Assembly: GCF_001949145.1 (NCBI RefSeq) | Contig: NW_019091373.1 | Coordinates: 1,984,987 to 2,048,986, forward strand | Origin: Acanthaster planci | Taxonomy: Eukaryota; Echinodermata; Asteroidea; Valvatida; Acanthasteridae | Reading direction: 5' to 3' | DNA: 64,000 nucleotides | Part shown: positions 12,501-38,939 of the stretch, piece by piece | Layout: every line of letters starts with the position of its first letter | Numbering within the stretch: position 1 is the stretch's first letter | Position numbers and translations under genes: made by a program | Notes under the pieces: generated by a model | The model's database searches: none | Seen by the model: the letters and a program-made list of their open reading frames with translations, nothing else | Told to the model about the DNA's origin: nothing

Positions 12501-15500
12501 GGTTACTGTCGACATAGTCAAGTTTCCAACCGGTTGAGTTGTCTCAACAACTGAGTTGTCCCAAGTGGAGCTGGTAAATCATGTAAACAGTTGAACTGTC
12601 CAACATCTGCTACGTTAGTGGGCTCTACCACGGGAGGAATTTCAAGATGGCCACAGCAGCCATTGCCGTCGAGGCCCTTTTAATGGCTGCGACGCCTCTT
12701 GGAAAATAGCAGTTTCCGCGGCCAGCTTTGCAGTGCCCTTTAAGGACATTGGCTGCAGTGCCCTGTAAGGACATTGGCTGCAGTGCCCTTTTCATGAAAA
12801 ACAGGAATTTAAAGCTTATTTTTGTCCCTCTATGTTCTCCACAGTGCTCTTTGCTCATGACCAACAGCCAGTGTAAAAATCTTGCAGCCCGTGTGTACTT
12901 TTGCCCCAGTCGCGACAGCAACCACATGATTCCAAAACATGCAATGCAGCACGCATACATGTACATACGATGACTTTACTGATTGTACATGTATATGGTC
13001 ATTCGCATGCATTGTGCATGTATGTGAAGACAGAAACCAAGTAGGGTGCACAAAATTACTAGCCTTTATTCAAGGCGTACAATGCACATATCGGCTGCTA
13101 GCACACACGACGAAGACCACCACTGTGATTAGCACTCGCACTGGTTACCAACCGGCCGAGCATCCATGGTGCACCGGTGTAATGCACGCCTTGGCAATAT
13201 AAGAGACACAAGAACTTGCTTCAATTGTGCCAACTCTCTCATTGGAAATCTGTTGTACGTCGTAATCCAGAGGGAGTAACACAGGCTACCAGAACAGTAT
13301 CTGGCTCAACGAGCAGGTGTGACTTGTACATTGCTTTCTTCATCATGACCTGGATTTTTCATTTGTCAGTAATGCATGACCGTCGGTCCACAGAGCACTA
13401 TGAGTCGGTCAGCAATGCCCTACAAGGATTCTTAAAATGATCCAGGAAACTGGAAGACGTAATTTTACGGGTAAATTTCATGTAATCACAAATAAAAGTG
13501 AATGGCTCTTAATTTGACTTTATTCACACAGCGTAGCCAAACCTCTTTCTTGAAAAACTTAAAACTCATTTTGTTACAAACTGGTACTATTACCTTTATG
13601 ATACCGGTACATGGCACTGAACATTTGTGAACAATGTCAGTGTTGAGAAACTTCGTTCGATATCCAAAACTGTCAGCATCTGCAAAGTGGGCTCCAATTC
13701 AGCTGAGAGTTCCCTAACCTATATGTACGTGGCACACTTGAAAAATACTCAGAAAATCCCACCTAAACATTTGCAAATCCTTTTAAGTTAATGAATTCTT
13801 GTAAAGCATCATTGCTGCCACTCGAATACCTATCCACAAGTTTCTCAGAAAATTCTGTTCATAATTTTGGGCATATACACTTTGTACATCGGAAAAAATC
13901 GGAAAATCAGGTGAAAATACAATTTCATCCCAACTTTGCAGCAGGTATGTAAAATCGAGATTTATGGATCAGAATATTACCAGTAGAAGCATGATGAAGT
14001 TTCAGTAATTGTGAAATGTGAGTTTAAACTAAGTATTACTCTGTTAGGCCTACGACAAGGGAAGCGAAAAATGAAAGTGCAACACGTTATAGGGCCGCGC
14101 CATTATAGGGTACACAAACAAGACTTTTTCATAGGCCTAGTGGCGCATTTTGTTCACTAGCAATCATGCCCTTTTTCATACTTATCCTATTGGCCTTAGG
14201 GCATTCATTACCATTAGCAACCTGTTCCTATAATATGGAAAACTAAGTCCATTTTTTCAAACTAACATTCAGACCTTGAGGATCCGTTCCTAAATCCTAG
14301 TAGCTCTAGTTTAGGTCAAATTTGACAATATTTAAACAAGAAAACCAGAACTTTTTACCCGAGTTCGGCAAAAGACGACCGCATCACACCATTTTGTTTC
14401 ACGTCTTGTTACCCAACCAAGCCATTGTGGATATACTGAATTTCATAAAAGAAACTTTTATGGTTCCAGGTCAAGGAACCAGACTACTTGCGCTGATTCG
14501 TCTTCATTCATAGCTCTGTCATACCATTTATATTTACCCCATAATATCCCTTAAAAACCAAAGCCCTTCCATCTTTTCTTTCTGATATGAAAGAGGACAT
14601 CACTGCAAACTTATTTAGGTGAGTTGCTTCCAAAAGGTAGACTTTGTCTCCTTATTGTAGGAGCAGGGTGCTAATGGTAATGAACGTACGCCTTAGTGCC
14701 CCCATCCCTGTCTGTAGTGCCCCAAAAACAAATGGGTTCCAAGGCCAAAGTGGCCTCGCCCTAGCCCCACTAGTGTGGCACGGACTCTCACTCCCGATCC
14801 ATCCTTAGCAATAAATCCGTATACGCAATTTATCAATTATCATCATGGGCGCAATTTCTTTTGCACACGAACATGATCCTTGACCTTTCCGCTTTCTAAA
14901 AACCATTTATTGAATGATTTCACTCACGTTATTCAGGTATTTTCCAGTCTTTTTGACTTTATCCATTCAATCTAATGGGCTCGCTCTCACAGTCGCCATC
15001 TCTAAAATAAGGTCGTTGAACATTACGTCACTTGATCCCTCATCGTTTCGACAGTTCTTCCATGTCAAGACGTCTAAACTGCTGCCAAGTTTTGGAAGAG
15101 CCCATTGGTGCATGTAGTATCTTATCGCTTAGTCCGTATATTACATATGTCTTGACATGGAATAGGCGTCGAGAAATGTTCAATAGGCCGACACGAAATT
15201 GCATATACGGATGTGTGGCTAAGGATGGATCAGGACTGGAGTAAGAGTCCATGCCACACTTAGTGGGGCTAGCCTCCCCTAAAATGATGAAATTCCCTCT
15301 CTGCTCTACTATACTACCAACTACTTCAAGTAGGCTTTCGCACAATACAGTAATTTACAAGCACTGACAAGCATGACCAGTGTTAAAATAAACAAGTGAC
15401 CTACATGTACATGTACATAGCCTACCTACCCACCTCACAAAAACATGGGTGTAACGCCCCACTTTTGTTGTGTTTCTGAGCGTCAAGCAGAACTGTAAAC

Positions 15501-15568
15501 AGTAAACACAAGAAGCTCAAACTCAGCAGTATGAACTTCATCACATACACGATGTTGCTCTCTCCCAT
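445..15568 (-). CDS. ERO1: ERO1-family endoplasmic reticulum oxidoreductase, 5' part (partial at window edge)
   Basis: ERO1 is a luminal, membrane-associated FAD enzyme that oxidises protein disulfide isomerase and passes electrons to oxygen, driving disulfide formation in the ER. Six coding exons are visible: 15434-15568, 9818-9937, 7220-7303, 3883-3939, 2451-2622 and 445-565. All are bounded by AG acceptors and GT donors and join in one frame to give about 230 residues. The protein starts with a hydrophobic signal segment (about residues 10-28), then CFC, VDDCNC (50-55), the CPFWPDD block, the shuttle-type CALESC motif (101-106), FCE-VD, and [10 protein letters not shown] with R207, T209 and W220 matching the FAD contacts of human ERO1A. 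The catalytic CxxC and C-terminal helices must lie left of position 1. Introns reach 5.5 kb and contain MITE-like elements. Two cysteines (109 and 118) look unusual. Identity is very secure; ERO1A versus ERO1B cannot be assigned because most invertebrates have a single gene. Confidence 0.95.
2451..2622 (-). CDS. ERO1: ERO1 exon 5 (regulatory loop)
   Basis: Residues 133-189 plus one base, starting [16 protein letters not shown] and including [17 protein letters not shown] and FCEVD before GTGAGT. C147 is the probable equivalent of human regulatory C131. The loop before [11 protein letters not shown] is richer in D, E, S and G than in vertebrates. Confidence 0.92.
3883..3939 (-). CDS. ERO1: ERO1 exon 4 (short linker exon)
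   Basis: Residues 114-132, [19 protein letters not shown], 19 whole codons between an AG acceptor and a GTACTG donor. It aligns with the VPxGIK segment after the shuttle cysteines. The call rests on position, phase and the VPxGLK motif; C118 is not in the human proteins. Confidence 0.75.
5404..5614. mobile_element. Short inverted-repeat element with AGCAGCGGCGTAGCGA ends
   Basis: A perfect 16-base pair of ends, AGCAGCGGCGTAGCGA at 5404-5419 and TCGCTACGCCGCTGCT at 5599-5614, encloses 211 bases. G-rich and C-rich runs just inside extend the pairing. It is in the ERO1 intron between exons 4 and 3. Confidence 0.85.
5724..5770. repeat. Palindromic ACATGT/TACCGGTA cluster
   Basis: Sequence TACATGTACATGTACAGTAC, CGGTAGGCC and ACCATGTACATGTACC are all self-complementary or nearly so. 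Similar ACATGTAC runs lie near 5109-5121, 6098-6109, 8278-8315 and 15402-15420. Confidence 0.8.
7220..7303 (-). CDS. ERO1: ERO1 exon 3 (shuttle cysteines)
   Basis: Residues 86-113, starting [16 protein letters not shown] and ending CPCTD before GTAAGC. It carries the CX4C shuttle pair C101/C106 (human ERO1A C94/C99) and C111 (human C104). C109, inside CAVCPC, takes the place of the lysine of human CAVKPC. Confidence 0.93.
8278..8316. repeat. Palindromic ACATGTAC/ACCGGTA cluster
   Basis: TGTACATGTACTACCGGTAT then GTACATGTACACGTACATG combines the same self-complementary words as the 5.7-kb cluster, in the ERO1 intron between exons 3 and 2. Confidence 0.8.
9818..9937 (-). CDS. ERO1: ERO1 exon 2 (VDDC motif)
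   Basis: Residues 46-85, 40 whole codons, starting [15 protein letters not shown] and ending YFKFFK before GTACGG. The family signature is VDDCxC, followed by FNN and RLQNLL. Confidence 0.93.
10339..10704. mobile_element. Foldback element family A, copy A
   Basis: A 366-base element with long imperfect terminal inverted repeats. The left arm has AATAAGCCTTTTGTGAGTTA, GAATAAAATCTGGTACA and AACAATTTGAATTC, then CACTGTTGCTATAACTC; the right arm repeats these in reverse complement. The centre holds GGAACCAGTCCATTCCAGAG. It lies in the first ERO1 intron. No coding capacity is seen. Confidence 0.9.
12726..12792 (+). repeat. 25-bp tandem repeat, about 2.7 copies
   Basis: The unit TTGGCTGCAGTGCCCTGTAA GGACA is repeated head to tail with one or two changes (CCCTTTAAGG versus CCCTGTAAGG). 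It is in ERO1 intron 1. Confidence 0.85.
14761..15272. mobile_element. Foldback element family B, copy 1
   Basis: A 512-base element bounded by CTAGCCCCACTA and TAGTGGGGCTAG, with arms that continue inward for over 100 bases (CATCCTTAGC, ATCCGTATA, GCAATTT). Internal sequence includes TCATGTCAAG-type pairs facing TCTTGACATGGAA. It lies about 160 bases from ERO1 exon 1, inside intron 1. Confidence 0.9.
15434..15568 (-). CDS. ERO1: ERO1 exon 1 (start codon and signal segment)
   Basis: Residues 1-45, beginning [12 protein letters not shown] and ending ALHPCFCE before a GTGGGT donor. A leucine-rich hydrophobic stretch spans about residues 11-28. A second in-frame ATG at codon 10 sits directly before the hydrophobic core and could also be used. 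The CFC pair is the conserved N-terminal cysteine motif of ERO1. Confidence 0.88.
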
Positions 15569-18500
15569 CTTGACCGACCAGTGACAAAAATATTCATGTT
15601 TATATCATTTCTCCCTCACGTGCATAGAAAGTCGTGCGGTACGTGACTTTAAATGTCATCCGGTTGGTTATTTTTAAGCCAGTTAGTGTGGTGCCTGTCG
15701 AGACACATTCAATTTATGACAAGTTGTCGTCAGGATACAAGATAAAAATTGACAATGCCGGCAACGAAAAGTCGAGAGGTGGCGCCCTAACGAGTTGAAG
15801 GGACAAAAAAAAAAGATAAATCATTCCGGGAAAAGACACGTCGCATTAACCTGGCGCTGCCCGTTAGGGGGGCGGGGATGGGCTCAAACGATTGGAAGCG
15901 TTCAAAAAAAAAACTTGCCCCAAGACGGACTCAAAAACCCGAATCGATACAGTTTGAATAGAGGACACGTCCAAGAGAAGTTTGGGAAAAAGCTTGGTAT
16001 TGGTGCCATGGTAATAATTTAAAGCTAGACACATTTAGTGGTGGTGGTGGTGGGGGGGTCACGATTCATTTGCTGTCTGTGCCCCTTGAAAAATGCCTGC
16101 CCCCAAACGCCCTGAACGTCTCTACAATCTACAACGAATACACCAAACAAGCTGTACGGCCTAAATTAACCCCTTGTTTGATCTACAGAGGGTTTTTTGA
16201 GGGGGAGGGGAGTCACAGGGAAGGGGTGGAACCTAAACCCACATCCATACTATCATGAGTACTCCAGCAAAGATACATCAAGACGACACCTTCATTCCCT
16301 CTATGAAGTTCATTCTTCATTTATTTCCAAAGTGGCAATGTTCTTTAAAGCCCCACAATACAAGACAATTTTACATTTACATTGTGAGGTTTCGTACACT
16401 TTTTATTTTTTTCTTTTCATCTGCCAAACAGGCGCTGGTTGAAGGCTAACAATTTTTATTACAATTATTTATTAATGTACTAAAAGCAAAACTACAGCAG
16501 TGTAATAATTATAATATAAACCTTTCTGCATTACATGACAAACCAGTCTCTCTCTCTGGTCTGTGATCAGTAAACCGCTACATAAATGAAACAATCTGAT
16601 GGACTTTGGATAGTGTAGTGTGGGACTACTTCTACAACAACATGTACCAAACGGTTTGTGTGAGCAAAAACAAAACCATGATTCCAAGTTATGCACAAGG
16701 CAGGGAAATTACACAGGACACAAGTTCTCATATTGAAACTCCACTTTAGAAATATTTAGAATTGGCAGGGACAAACACTCAGAGGAAACTGGACAAAGCC
16801 GAAGGATCCACTTTCGATTGGATTCAAAAAAATTGAACACAATCCTAAAAGTAGCAAATACATGTGCTTTGCAAGCACTATGACTTGTTACATTATTCTG
16901 AGCTTGATCGAAACGAAACAGTTGAAAAGCTATGCCAAATTGATTAGCAAAGCTTAATTTTGGCTTATTCTTTTGTATCTGACCAGTAAATCCGTTACAA
17001 GTGTACAAAGGTTTGATGCGAGACACACAGTGAGGGCTCTTTTGCAAATGTCAGCCTACAGCACTGTTAGACTGGGTTCAACAATGATTGTTCAGCGACG
17101 ACACTTGAATACAGTTTGCTTAAAAATGACTCAAGTACACACAATAACACACGTAGGGAATCTACGATGCCAATTTTGTAGATTTGTTTTCGATTTTCAT
17201 TCAAAAGCAGGGAACTGTCATCACCATATGCACTATGCATTACTTCATATGCTGTACCAAAGGTCCCAACGTTATTTGGACGAAAGAAGAGGGCTTGATT
17301 ATGACAGATGGGTAATTTACAAGTACATGTATACATGTGCAACCATGCATGGGAACAATAAACGAGGGTATACAATGTGGGGCGGAGTTAGACAGCCCCA
17401 TTCAAAAGACGAATCGTTTATACCACAAAATGGAACGTACCATTCCAAACAACTCACCAGGTGGTTCAGCTTATGCTGCAACCTGGTACAAGAATATGGC
17501 CTCAAGTTACAACACTACACCTACAATACAAAATTTTCAAAGTGCGTTTCTGTTATTTACATCCTTCTTTGTTGAGACTTCCACTAGGAGGTCAGCGTGC
17601 TCCTGCAAGGTCTGGCCAATAAAATAGGAATGACAAATATACAGGAAACAATTCAGCCACAGTTCCCACACTGTGCCTTGTTAGACGAAATCGGATTAAG
17701 ACGACTGCTACAGCTATTGCTAACACTCAGACTGCCAATGTCATCCAATCGCATCCTTCATCCCATCTCTCCAAATTCCGAATGAATTTCTTTGAAAGTC
17801 CCATAAATGTCCAAGTGGACCAAACCAAGAAATGCCCTGCTTTTGCTGTTCATGACGTACCGAAGGGACAGACATGAGAAAGAAGCACGACCAGCAGTCG
17901 TCGCCATGGAAATTTGCTATCCACAGCAAATACTGACTCAGCAAAAACAGGTCACCGGCACAAACAAAAATCACGAACTGCATACTGCCTTTGACTGGTA
18001 CCCTACCGATTCTTGCTTAAAGCTTCAATTGGCCAAGCATTCTTTTCTGCTCATCAGGGCCATGAAGCTGGATCCCACGTAGTTATCAAGATACATCTAT
18101 GCTAGACTTTCATCACTGCTGCCTCTTTCTCGAAGTACCTCGGCAAAAGACCTTAAAAAGTACTTCTGATCTATGTGGGAGAAACATTGAGATACCCCCT
18201 CATGTAACACAGAGCAAAATGACTACTACAGACAGGTTCATTTATGTCAAACGTGAATGCAACCCCCCCCCCAAAAAAAGAAATTCTGCGTTGCTCCTCC
18301 CTCAAGGGACCTGCACAATCTTACTATGAAACAACTTGTTCTACATAAGTTTACATATTAAATAAGATATATCATAAGACATTCATCAAATTAACATAAA
18401 ACAATGAACCCTTGATCTGCTCTGGCTTCCAAGCCACTTCGATATAGTAAAGGGCCGACACAGAGCAAAGTAAAGATTATCAAACAGCGCCTGTGCTCTG

Positions 18501-20728
18501 CTCTTGATAATAACAAACACGTGCCTTTTTTATATTCAACAGGATAAGTTTGATGAAACTATCAAAAAACCAAATTGGTAAAACCGAACTTAAAATACTC
18601 GTGATTTGAAAAAAATCCAAAAGAGGAAAACCCACATTAAATCCCTCATTAAAAGCAAAGGCCTTGTATCAAAGAATAAAGATGTGATGGGTGGGTGTAC
18701 TTTAACAGATTAGACTTATTCACACATTTCACAACACCATGTCACTCTTCCTTATTTGGTCCGCATTGTTTGTTTTGTTTTTCCGATTCCCTTGAAGTGA
18801 CCGATTTCAGGCCTGTATTCCCAAGCACAACAACTTCAATGATGCTCTGCAGTATTCACGTCCACTTACTGTAATCCAGGTTTATTTTCACCAAATACTG
18901 AGGGCACAACGTCATGCACAAGTGTCACACTTTCTAAATATTTGGCTGTTTGACAAGGGCTGTACACAGCTCACTACTTTGCTATTTTCAATTCCAAAAT
19001 TGAACAAAAGCTTCTACTATCTCCATGGCTAATTATAATTTGAAGAACAGTGTTGTTACAAAAACAGAGTGATTCCACGACTAAAGATCAAATGTTAGTA
19101 ATTCCTTTGACTGGACCAGATGGTTATGAAGTACAGACAGCTATGCACGCATTTCACTTACAGAAACATTGCCAACGTTCACTATTTTTCTGGCAAGGCC
19201 AACAAAAAATTACAAATGTTGGCAAATCGTTTGCAACTATTTTTGGTAAGTGGGATGAATGCACCAAGTTCTGAAAACCCTGGCTGATGCCACTTATCTC
19301 ACCCGCATCACTGCTGCATCAATCACGTCACACTTGCTTTGCATCACCAGTTACCGACAGTTCTAATGAAACATATTAACTGGGGCAAAGCAAGGAGGTG
19401 CTGAACAGGTACCAACCCCACTCTTTGGTCTTAGCAAGCCTCTTCCACAAACTTTACCCCCCCTTTTGTAACATGTGCGCGCGCTGGTACTAAAATGTGT
19501 CGCAGACCCAGCAGTCCGCAGGCACACTTCTTCAAGTGTAACGAATGACCCAACAACTGAACAGTTACCTTGACTGTTTGGCTGGACAAGCTTGGACCGT
19601 GCCTAATGACGGTGACTGAACCTCTGCACACAGCTGACGGCATCATTAACCAATGGTTTCAGTGTGACAATTTGGAAGAATTGGTTCTCTTTTTACAACA
19701 GAAGTACAATGCAAAGCTTCACGCTCTGCCTGGGGGATGAACTTCATATTTCATTATGCTCACGTCCATAATTTAAATTTCAACAATCACTGATAAATAT
19801 TGCTATTTTTAATTAACCGCACAATATTACATGCAGAGACAGCCACAATTTGTTAGAGATATAAGTGGAGTTTCAAAAAACAAAAAATAAGGAAAAAAAA
19901 GAAGAAAATAAAAGCAGACACTCCAAAAACACCGAGTCACAATCATAAAAAATAAACCCATCAGTTCCCTCTGCTGAGTGGTTTGCACAGTAAAATAGGT
20001 TGGGAATGACAACATCATTTACTGGTTACATTTCAACAATTATTTATAACCCCTTCAGTTGATATCAAAAGGAAAAGCGGGACAGAAACAGCAATTTACA
20101 ATCCCCCTCCTTGCTGCCCCACAAACTCCTGGGAAGTTGGAGGTTTTTTGTTTTAAAATTGCCACTGCAAGTTTTGTGCCCTTAAAAGCGTAAACTACAA
20201 TAATAGCTAAATGTGATACGTTTGAAGTGTCTTGTTTTTCTACAAGTTAAAGTTGGATTATTGTTTGAGCCATGCTCTATCCACCTTGAGATAACGACTT
20301 TAACGGCCTTGGCTGGGATATTAACCATCAATTCAAAATTTAGCAGTGACAAATAAATTCCCCTGTACGAAGCTACCGCAATAATCAGTGAAATCCTCAA
20401 TACCTATTAATACACCAAGAAAATGAAACAGAAAAAAAGTAAAAAGACTAATTTACATAAGCACTTGTCAGTTTTTGTACACTCTGAAAAAAAAAGAAAA
20501 GCATTCTTGCTAACTTCAAAGTTAGGAGTGTTGAAATCACTCTTGATTTCATCCAAGATTCCAAGCTAGGAATCGCTTGTTTTTTTATGTTTACCCTTTA
20601 AGGACACAATTCCAGCATGTGCCACACAAAACAATAGGTAATGACGATTCTTAGACAAACCAGGCTATTTATAATAGTACAAGCCCCCGCAATTTATTTT
20701 GTTTCTTTGTTTTTAACGTATCCCGTGA
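15569..20728. other. Intergenic stretch between ERO1 5' end and RAB1 stop codon; probably includes RAB1 3' UTR
   Basis: Both genes are on the minus strand, so RAB1 lies upstream of ERO1 and this interval should hold the RAB1 3' UTR and the ERO1 promoter. Minus-strand AATAAA signals (TTTATT on the plus strand) occur near 20694 and around 16470, but I cannot choose the real end. About 300 bases upstream of ERO1 there are CACGTG-like cores and short homopolymers. None of the open frames here has a recognisable domain. Confidence 0.6.
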
Positions 20729-35905
<15,177 letters not shown>

Positions 35906-36090
35906 GGCAAGGGTAATTCCAGATCTAATAAGTCTCTTTCCCGTTCACTTGTGGACGGAAAACTTCATGTAGGGCTGCTTCGAAAATTAAGGCTGAAACC
36001 GTCGTAGTCAGGTGCAGGAAGTTCCAATATGGCTGCCAGAATGAAGAAATAAATTGGTTATGCGCAGGGGGTGTAGTCATTGGATAGGGG

Positions 36091-36113
36091 TGACGTCATC
36101 AAACGACGTGGCA
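36091..36113. promoter_or_regulatory. CRE and CREB3-type motifs upstream of RAB1
   Basis: A perfect palindromic CRE, TGACGTCA, occupies 36091-36098, and GACGTGGCA at 36105-36113 reads TGCCACGTC on the RAB1 strand, close to the CREB3-family consensus. They lie about 190-210 bases upstream of the RAB1 start codon. In animals, CREB3-family factors (CrebA in flies) activate secretory-pathway genes, so the placement is sensible. No transcription start is known here. Confidence 0.5.
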
Positions 36114-36849
36114 TCACCTGACCTCAATCAAAACTACACGGGCCGGCCAGGCTTGCTGCTTCAGAGAAAATCTCGGTGAACGGACGTTTCTCTTTCAAGT
36201 TCAATTTCTCGGTCTGCGCTCGTAATTTTTCTTCGACATGATGATGTGATGTGTCATAACAACGATCCTTACAGTTAAAGCACGTTATCTGTACATTATC
36301 TCAAAGTAAGGCCATGAAGAAAACTAGGAACTCATAATGGATAGTTGGTGTGCTATCGCACCCCATGGATCTCATCATGATCACTATCAACCCACTCGTT
36401 GGACGGTTGTGTTCGCGGTTATAGTTTTCTCCAAACAGGATTTAAAAATGATAGAAATGGATAAATAAGACACTTTAAAATAGCACTAAGCATAAACATG
36501 TAGACAACGGTAGTTGCCCAGTCTTTAGTACCTTTATTTAGTGATGAAAATCAGGGAGTCAGGTGGACATCTTAAAGATTTATATAGAGCTGTAGCGGAG
36601 ATTTTGTGCGGTTCATCAGTCACCACGTGGAAGACAGCTGGTGGTGACAGAGCACCAAAACAACAGGAGGGTAGGGATTCTAAGAGCAGAATAGGCACAC
36701 TGGTGGAAGACAAAACAATAATAGAAAGGGGTCACATGGGACGTAAGTTTTTCTTTATTTTTTGCAGGCAAAGTCTTGGGCTTCCCCACCTACTTAGGGG
36801 AATCTATAGCCTACAAATCTAAAATGGGGCCGGGCATCAACTTAACAGG

Positions 36850-36986
36850 CGCGGTTCTAGAGCCATAGGAAGGGGGCGGCTAGACCCTTCGCATGTGACG
36901 TCACATTTTAACTTTCGCTACTGCTGTTTCATTTTTGCATGGGGGCTAGACAAAAAGCCATCCCCTAGGCCCCCCATAGAACCGCG
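36850..36986. mobile_element. Short hairpin element, CGCGGTTCTA ends
   Basis: CGCGGTTCTAGAGCCATAGG at the left pairs with CCCCATAGAACCGCG at the right over 137 bases, and GGCTAGAC occurs on both sides. MITE-like, single copy in this window. Confidence 0.7.
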
Positions 36987-37263
36987 ACTTAAGACTTTAC
37001 AAATTTACACAAATGAACTTAACTCACTTGATTATTTACATACATGTACACATACTTACACTTTCTTGAGTAATAACAATTTTCATGTGCATTACAGAAC
37101 GAGTAGTACATTTTTACCGTCAGTAATACTTTTAACCAACCAACTGCCAAGTGACACCAAATGCTTGCCATTATTAACATGACTACATGACGAGCTCTGT
37201 TGATGAGCTATGAGGATGTTATTGAGGGCTCTATAGCCAGACGAAGACTCTAACTTAACGAAG

Positions 37264-37373
37264 GGCTGCGTCCAAGTTTTCACTCGGCTGCGGCCTGAAA
37301 ATATGCACGAGTCTATGGTAAAGTGGTCAGCCACGGCTACGGATGGAGCTATGTTTGATTTCAAGCCACAGCC
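37264..37373. mobile_element. Short hairpin element, GGCTGCGTCC ends
   Basis: GGCTGCGTCCAAGTTTTC faces GATTTCAAGCCACAGCC over 110 bases. The ends resemble those of the element at 63151-63269 (GGCTGTGTCTGAAAT), so the two may be relatives. Confidence 0.65.
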
Positions 37374-37499
37374 AAGTGATTTAGACGTGGCCGGTCTTGG
37401 GCAGACAAGACAAAAGTAGAAGTCTTACGCTGATCATACTAAGAATGCAAGGCGTAAGTTGATAGACCTAATTTCAAACTTTAATTTGCCGCTCGATTG

Positions 37500-37690
37500 A
37501 GTAGTTTTCTGACTTGCGTTGGTAACAAGTCACTATGTGCAAGTCCAAGTCAAGTCACAACTCATTTTTGCAAGTCCAAGTTAATTCATAAGTCAAAAAC
37601 GGACAGTTACAAGTCAAGTCACGCCGTCATCAAAATCATAGCGACTCGAGTCCGAATCAAATCCAAGTCCAATGACTCGAGCCTACAACT
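37500..37690. repeat. Degenerate CAAGTC-rich repeat
   Basis: Words such as GCAAGTCCAAGTCAAGTCAC, AAGTCCAAGTTAATTC and GACTCGAGTCC recur through about 190 bases with no fixed period. It is not protein-coding and lies in the RAB1-AK7 intergenic region. Confidence 0.65.
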
Positions 37691-38725
37691 CTGGTAATTA
37701 CGTGCAATATGTGTACAAGTTACCAGAGAAAAATGATAGTGGGTGGATAAAATCCCCATCTCTGTTGTTGGAGTGATTGAAACAACTCTCTCCTTGCTCC
37801 GACTCCGACACAAAAGCCTCCTCTGACACTAATTCTTTCAATTCAACGGAATTCACGTTGCGAATATTACGATGTATCACCCATCCCAAGACCCGTTCTA
37901 ATGTAAGTTGTGCCGAGGAGCCGCCTCAGTCATGCTTTAAGTTCACCTGTGCGCCTGACTATAGCGTTTGCTGAAAGGAAACAAGATGAGTAGTAGATAG
38001 AGGGACCCGATCTCAAAAGACGGAGGACCAGTTATGTAAGTTATCATCACTGAGTGGAAAATTCCAAAGCATTACTTAGGTACTTCGCCAACATCCCACG
38101 TGAAGTTTGTTTCAGCTTCCATGGATTAATTTTGCTCATTTTAGGTAGTTTTGTAAGGAATGTCATAAAATTTTTCTAGCCAGCAACATCTAACAAAACG
38201 AGAAAAAAATAGAAATGAAAGGGCCGCATAAAAACTATTTAAATTGCTCATGATTCGCTGTCTTTTTAAAACTCCTAACTATATCGTATTACATCATACC
38301 CTCCATTCGACACTTTTGGCACTTCACTGAAACATGGAGGAATAAAACAACCGAAATGAATTTTTATTTAAGGTGGGTCTCCGGCTTGCATGCACGACCG
38401 CCTTGTATATTCCTTTGCACAACAACCAGTGGATGTTCTTTGCAAAGGGAAAATAATTATGGCTAGTCTTGAGAGGAGACTGGTATTCACACCTCGTTTT
38501 GTGGAAGCTCCACCTGTTGAAATCAGGTTGAAATGACGGAGTGCATACAGGGGGATAATGTGTGTTTGTGAGAAAAATCCTCTAGAGTCACGATCACAGC
38601 CTTATGGAATTTACCGTTGTGGTAAAAAAAGAACTTCGCTGCTGTACTGGCACCCCCGTTGTATAGTATAGCGCCCTCTCTAGCCAGGAGCCCCATCACG
38701 GCGCAGCGCTGGCTGTAGTGTTATG

Positions 38726-38735
38726 GTCACGTGAC
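38726..38735. promoter_or_regulatory. GTCACGTGAC palindromic E-box upstream of AK7
   Basis: The perfect 10-base palindrome GTCACGTGAC is 109 bases upstream of the AK7 ATG and overlaps a TGACGT half-CRE. This is the core bound by USF/MITF/TFE-type bHLH-zip factors. I saw no clear RFX X-box in this interval, although ciliary genes often have one. Confidence 0.5.
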
Positions 38736-38843
38736 GTTCATAGCGACAAATACTACGTACACAACTGTACCCGCAGAACCCATGCTGACGAGATCTCCGT
38801 GGTCACGTTTACTAGAAAATCGGAGGACTTTGGAGACTGGAAA

Positions 38844-38939
38844 ATGGGTGAAGAGGAGTCGGAAACAACAGGAAAGCTTGGAAGCAAGCGCATATTTGTT
38901 AACCACGTCGACTGTTATCATGGCAAGAATATTGGAAAA
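38844..38939 (+). CDS. AK7: AK7 exon 1
   Basis: Residues 1-32, [20 protein letters not shown] to YHGKNIGK, with a GTAAGT donor. RIFVN starts the first strand of the N-terminal Rossmann-like domain. Confidence 0.93.

Larger units (their letters stand above)
35906..38843. other. Divergent intergenic region between RAB1 and AK7
   Basis: About 2.9 kb separates the two start codons, which face away from each other. It holds the CRE motifs near RAB1, two short hairpin elements (36850-36986 and 37264-37373), a CAAGTC-rich degenerate repeat near 37500-37690, and a GTCACGTGAC palindrome close to AK7. An open frame at 36541-36822 has no recognisable domain and I do not call it a gene. Confidence 0.7.

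Noticed and set aside
36541-36822. 93-codon frame between RAB1 and AK7
   Set aside because: The protein has a hydrophilic first part with no family match that I recognise, and no supporting splice or promoter signals were found.
38718-38843. Upstream in-frame extension of AK7 exon 1
   Set aside because: The extra 42 residues have no counterpart in vertebrate AK7, whose start aligns with MGEEE, and the stretch covers the likely promoter motif.
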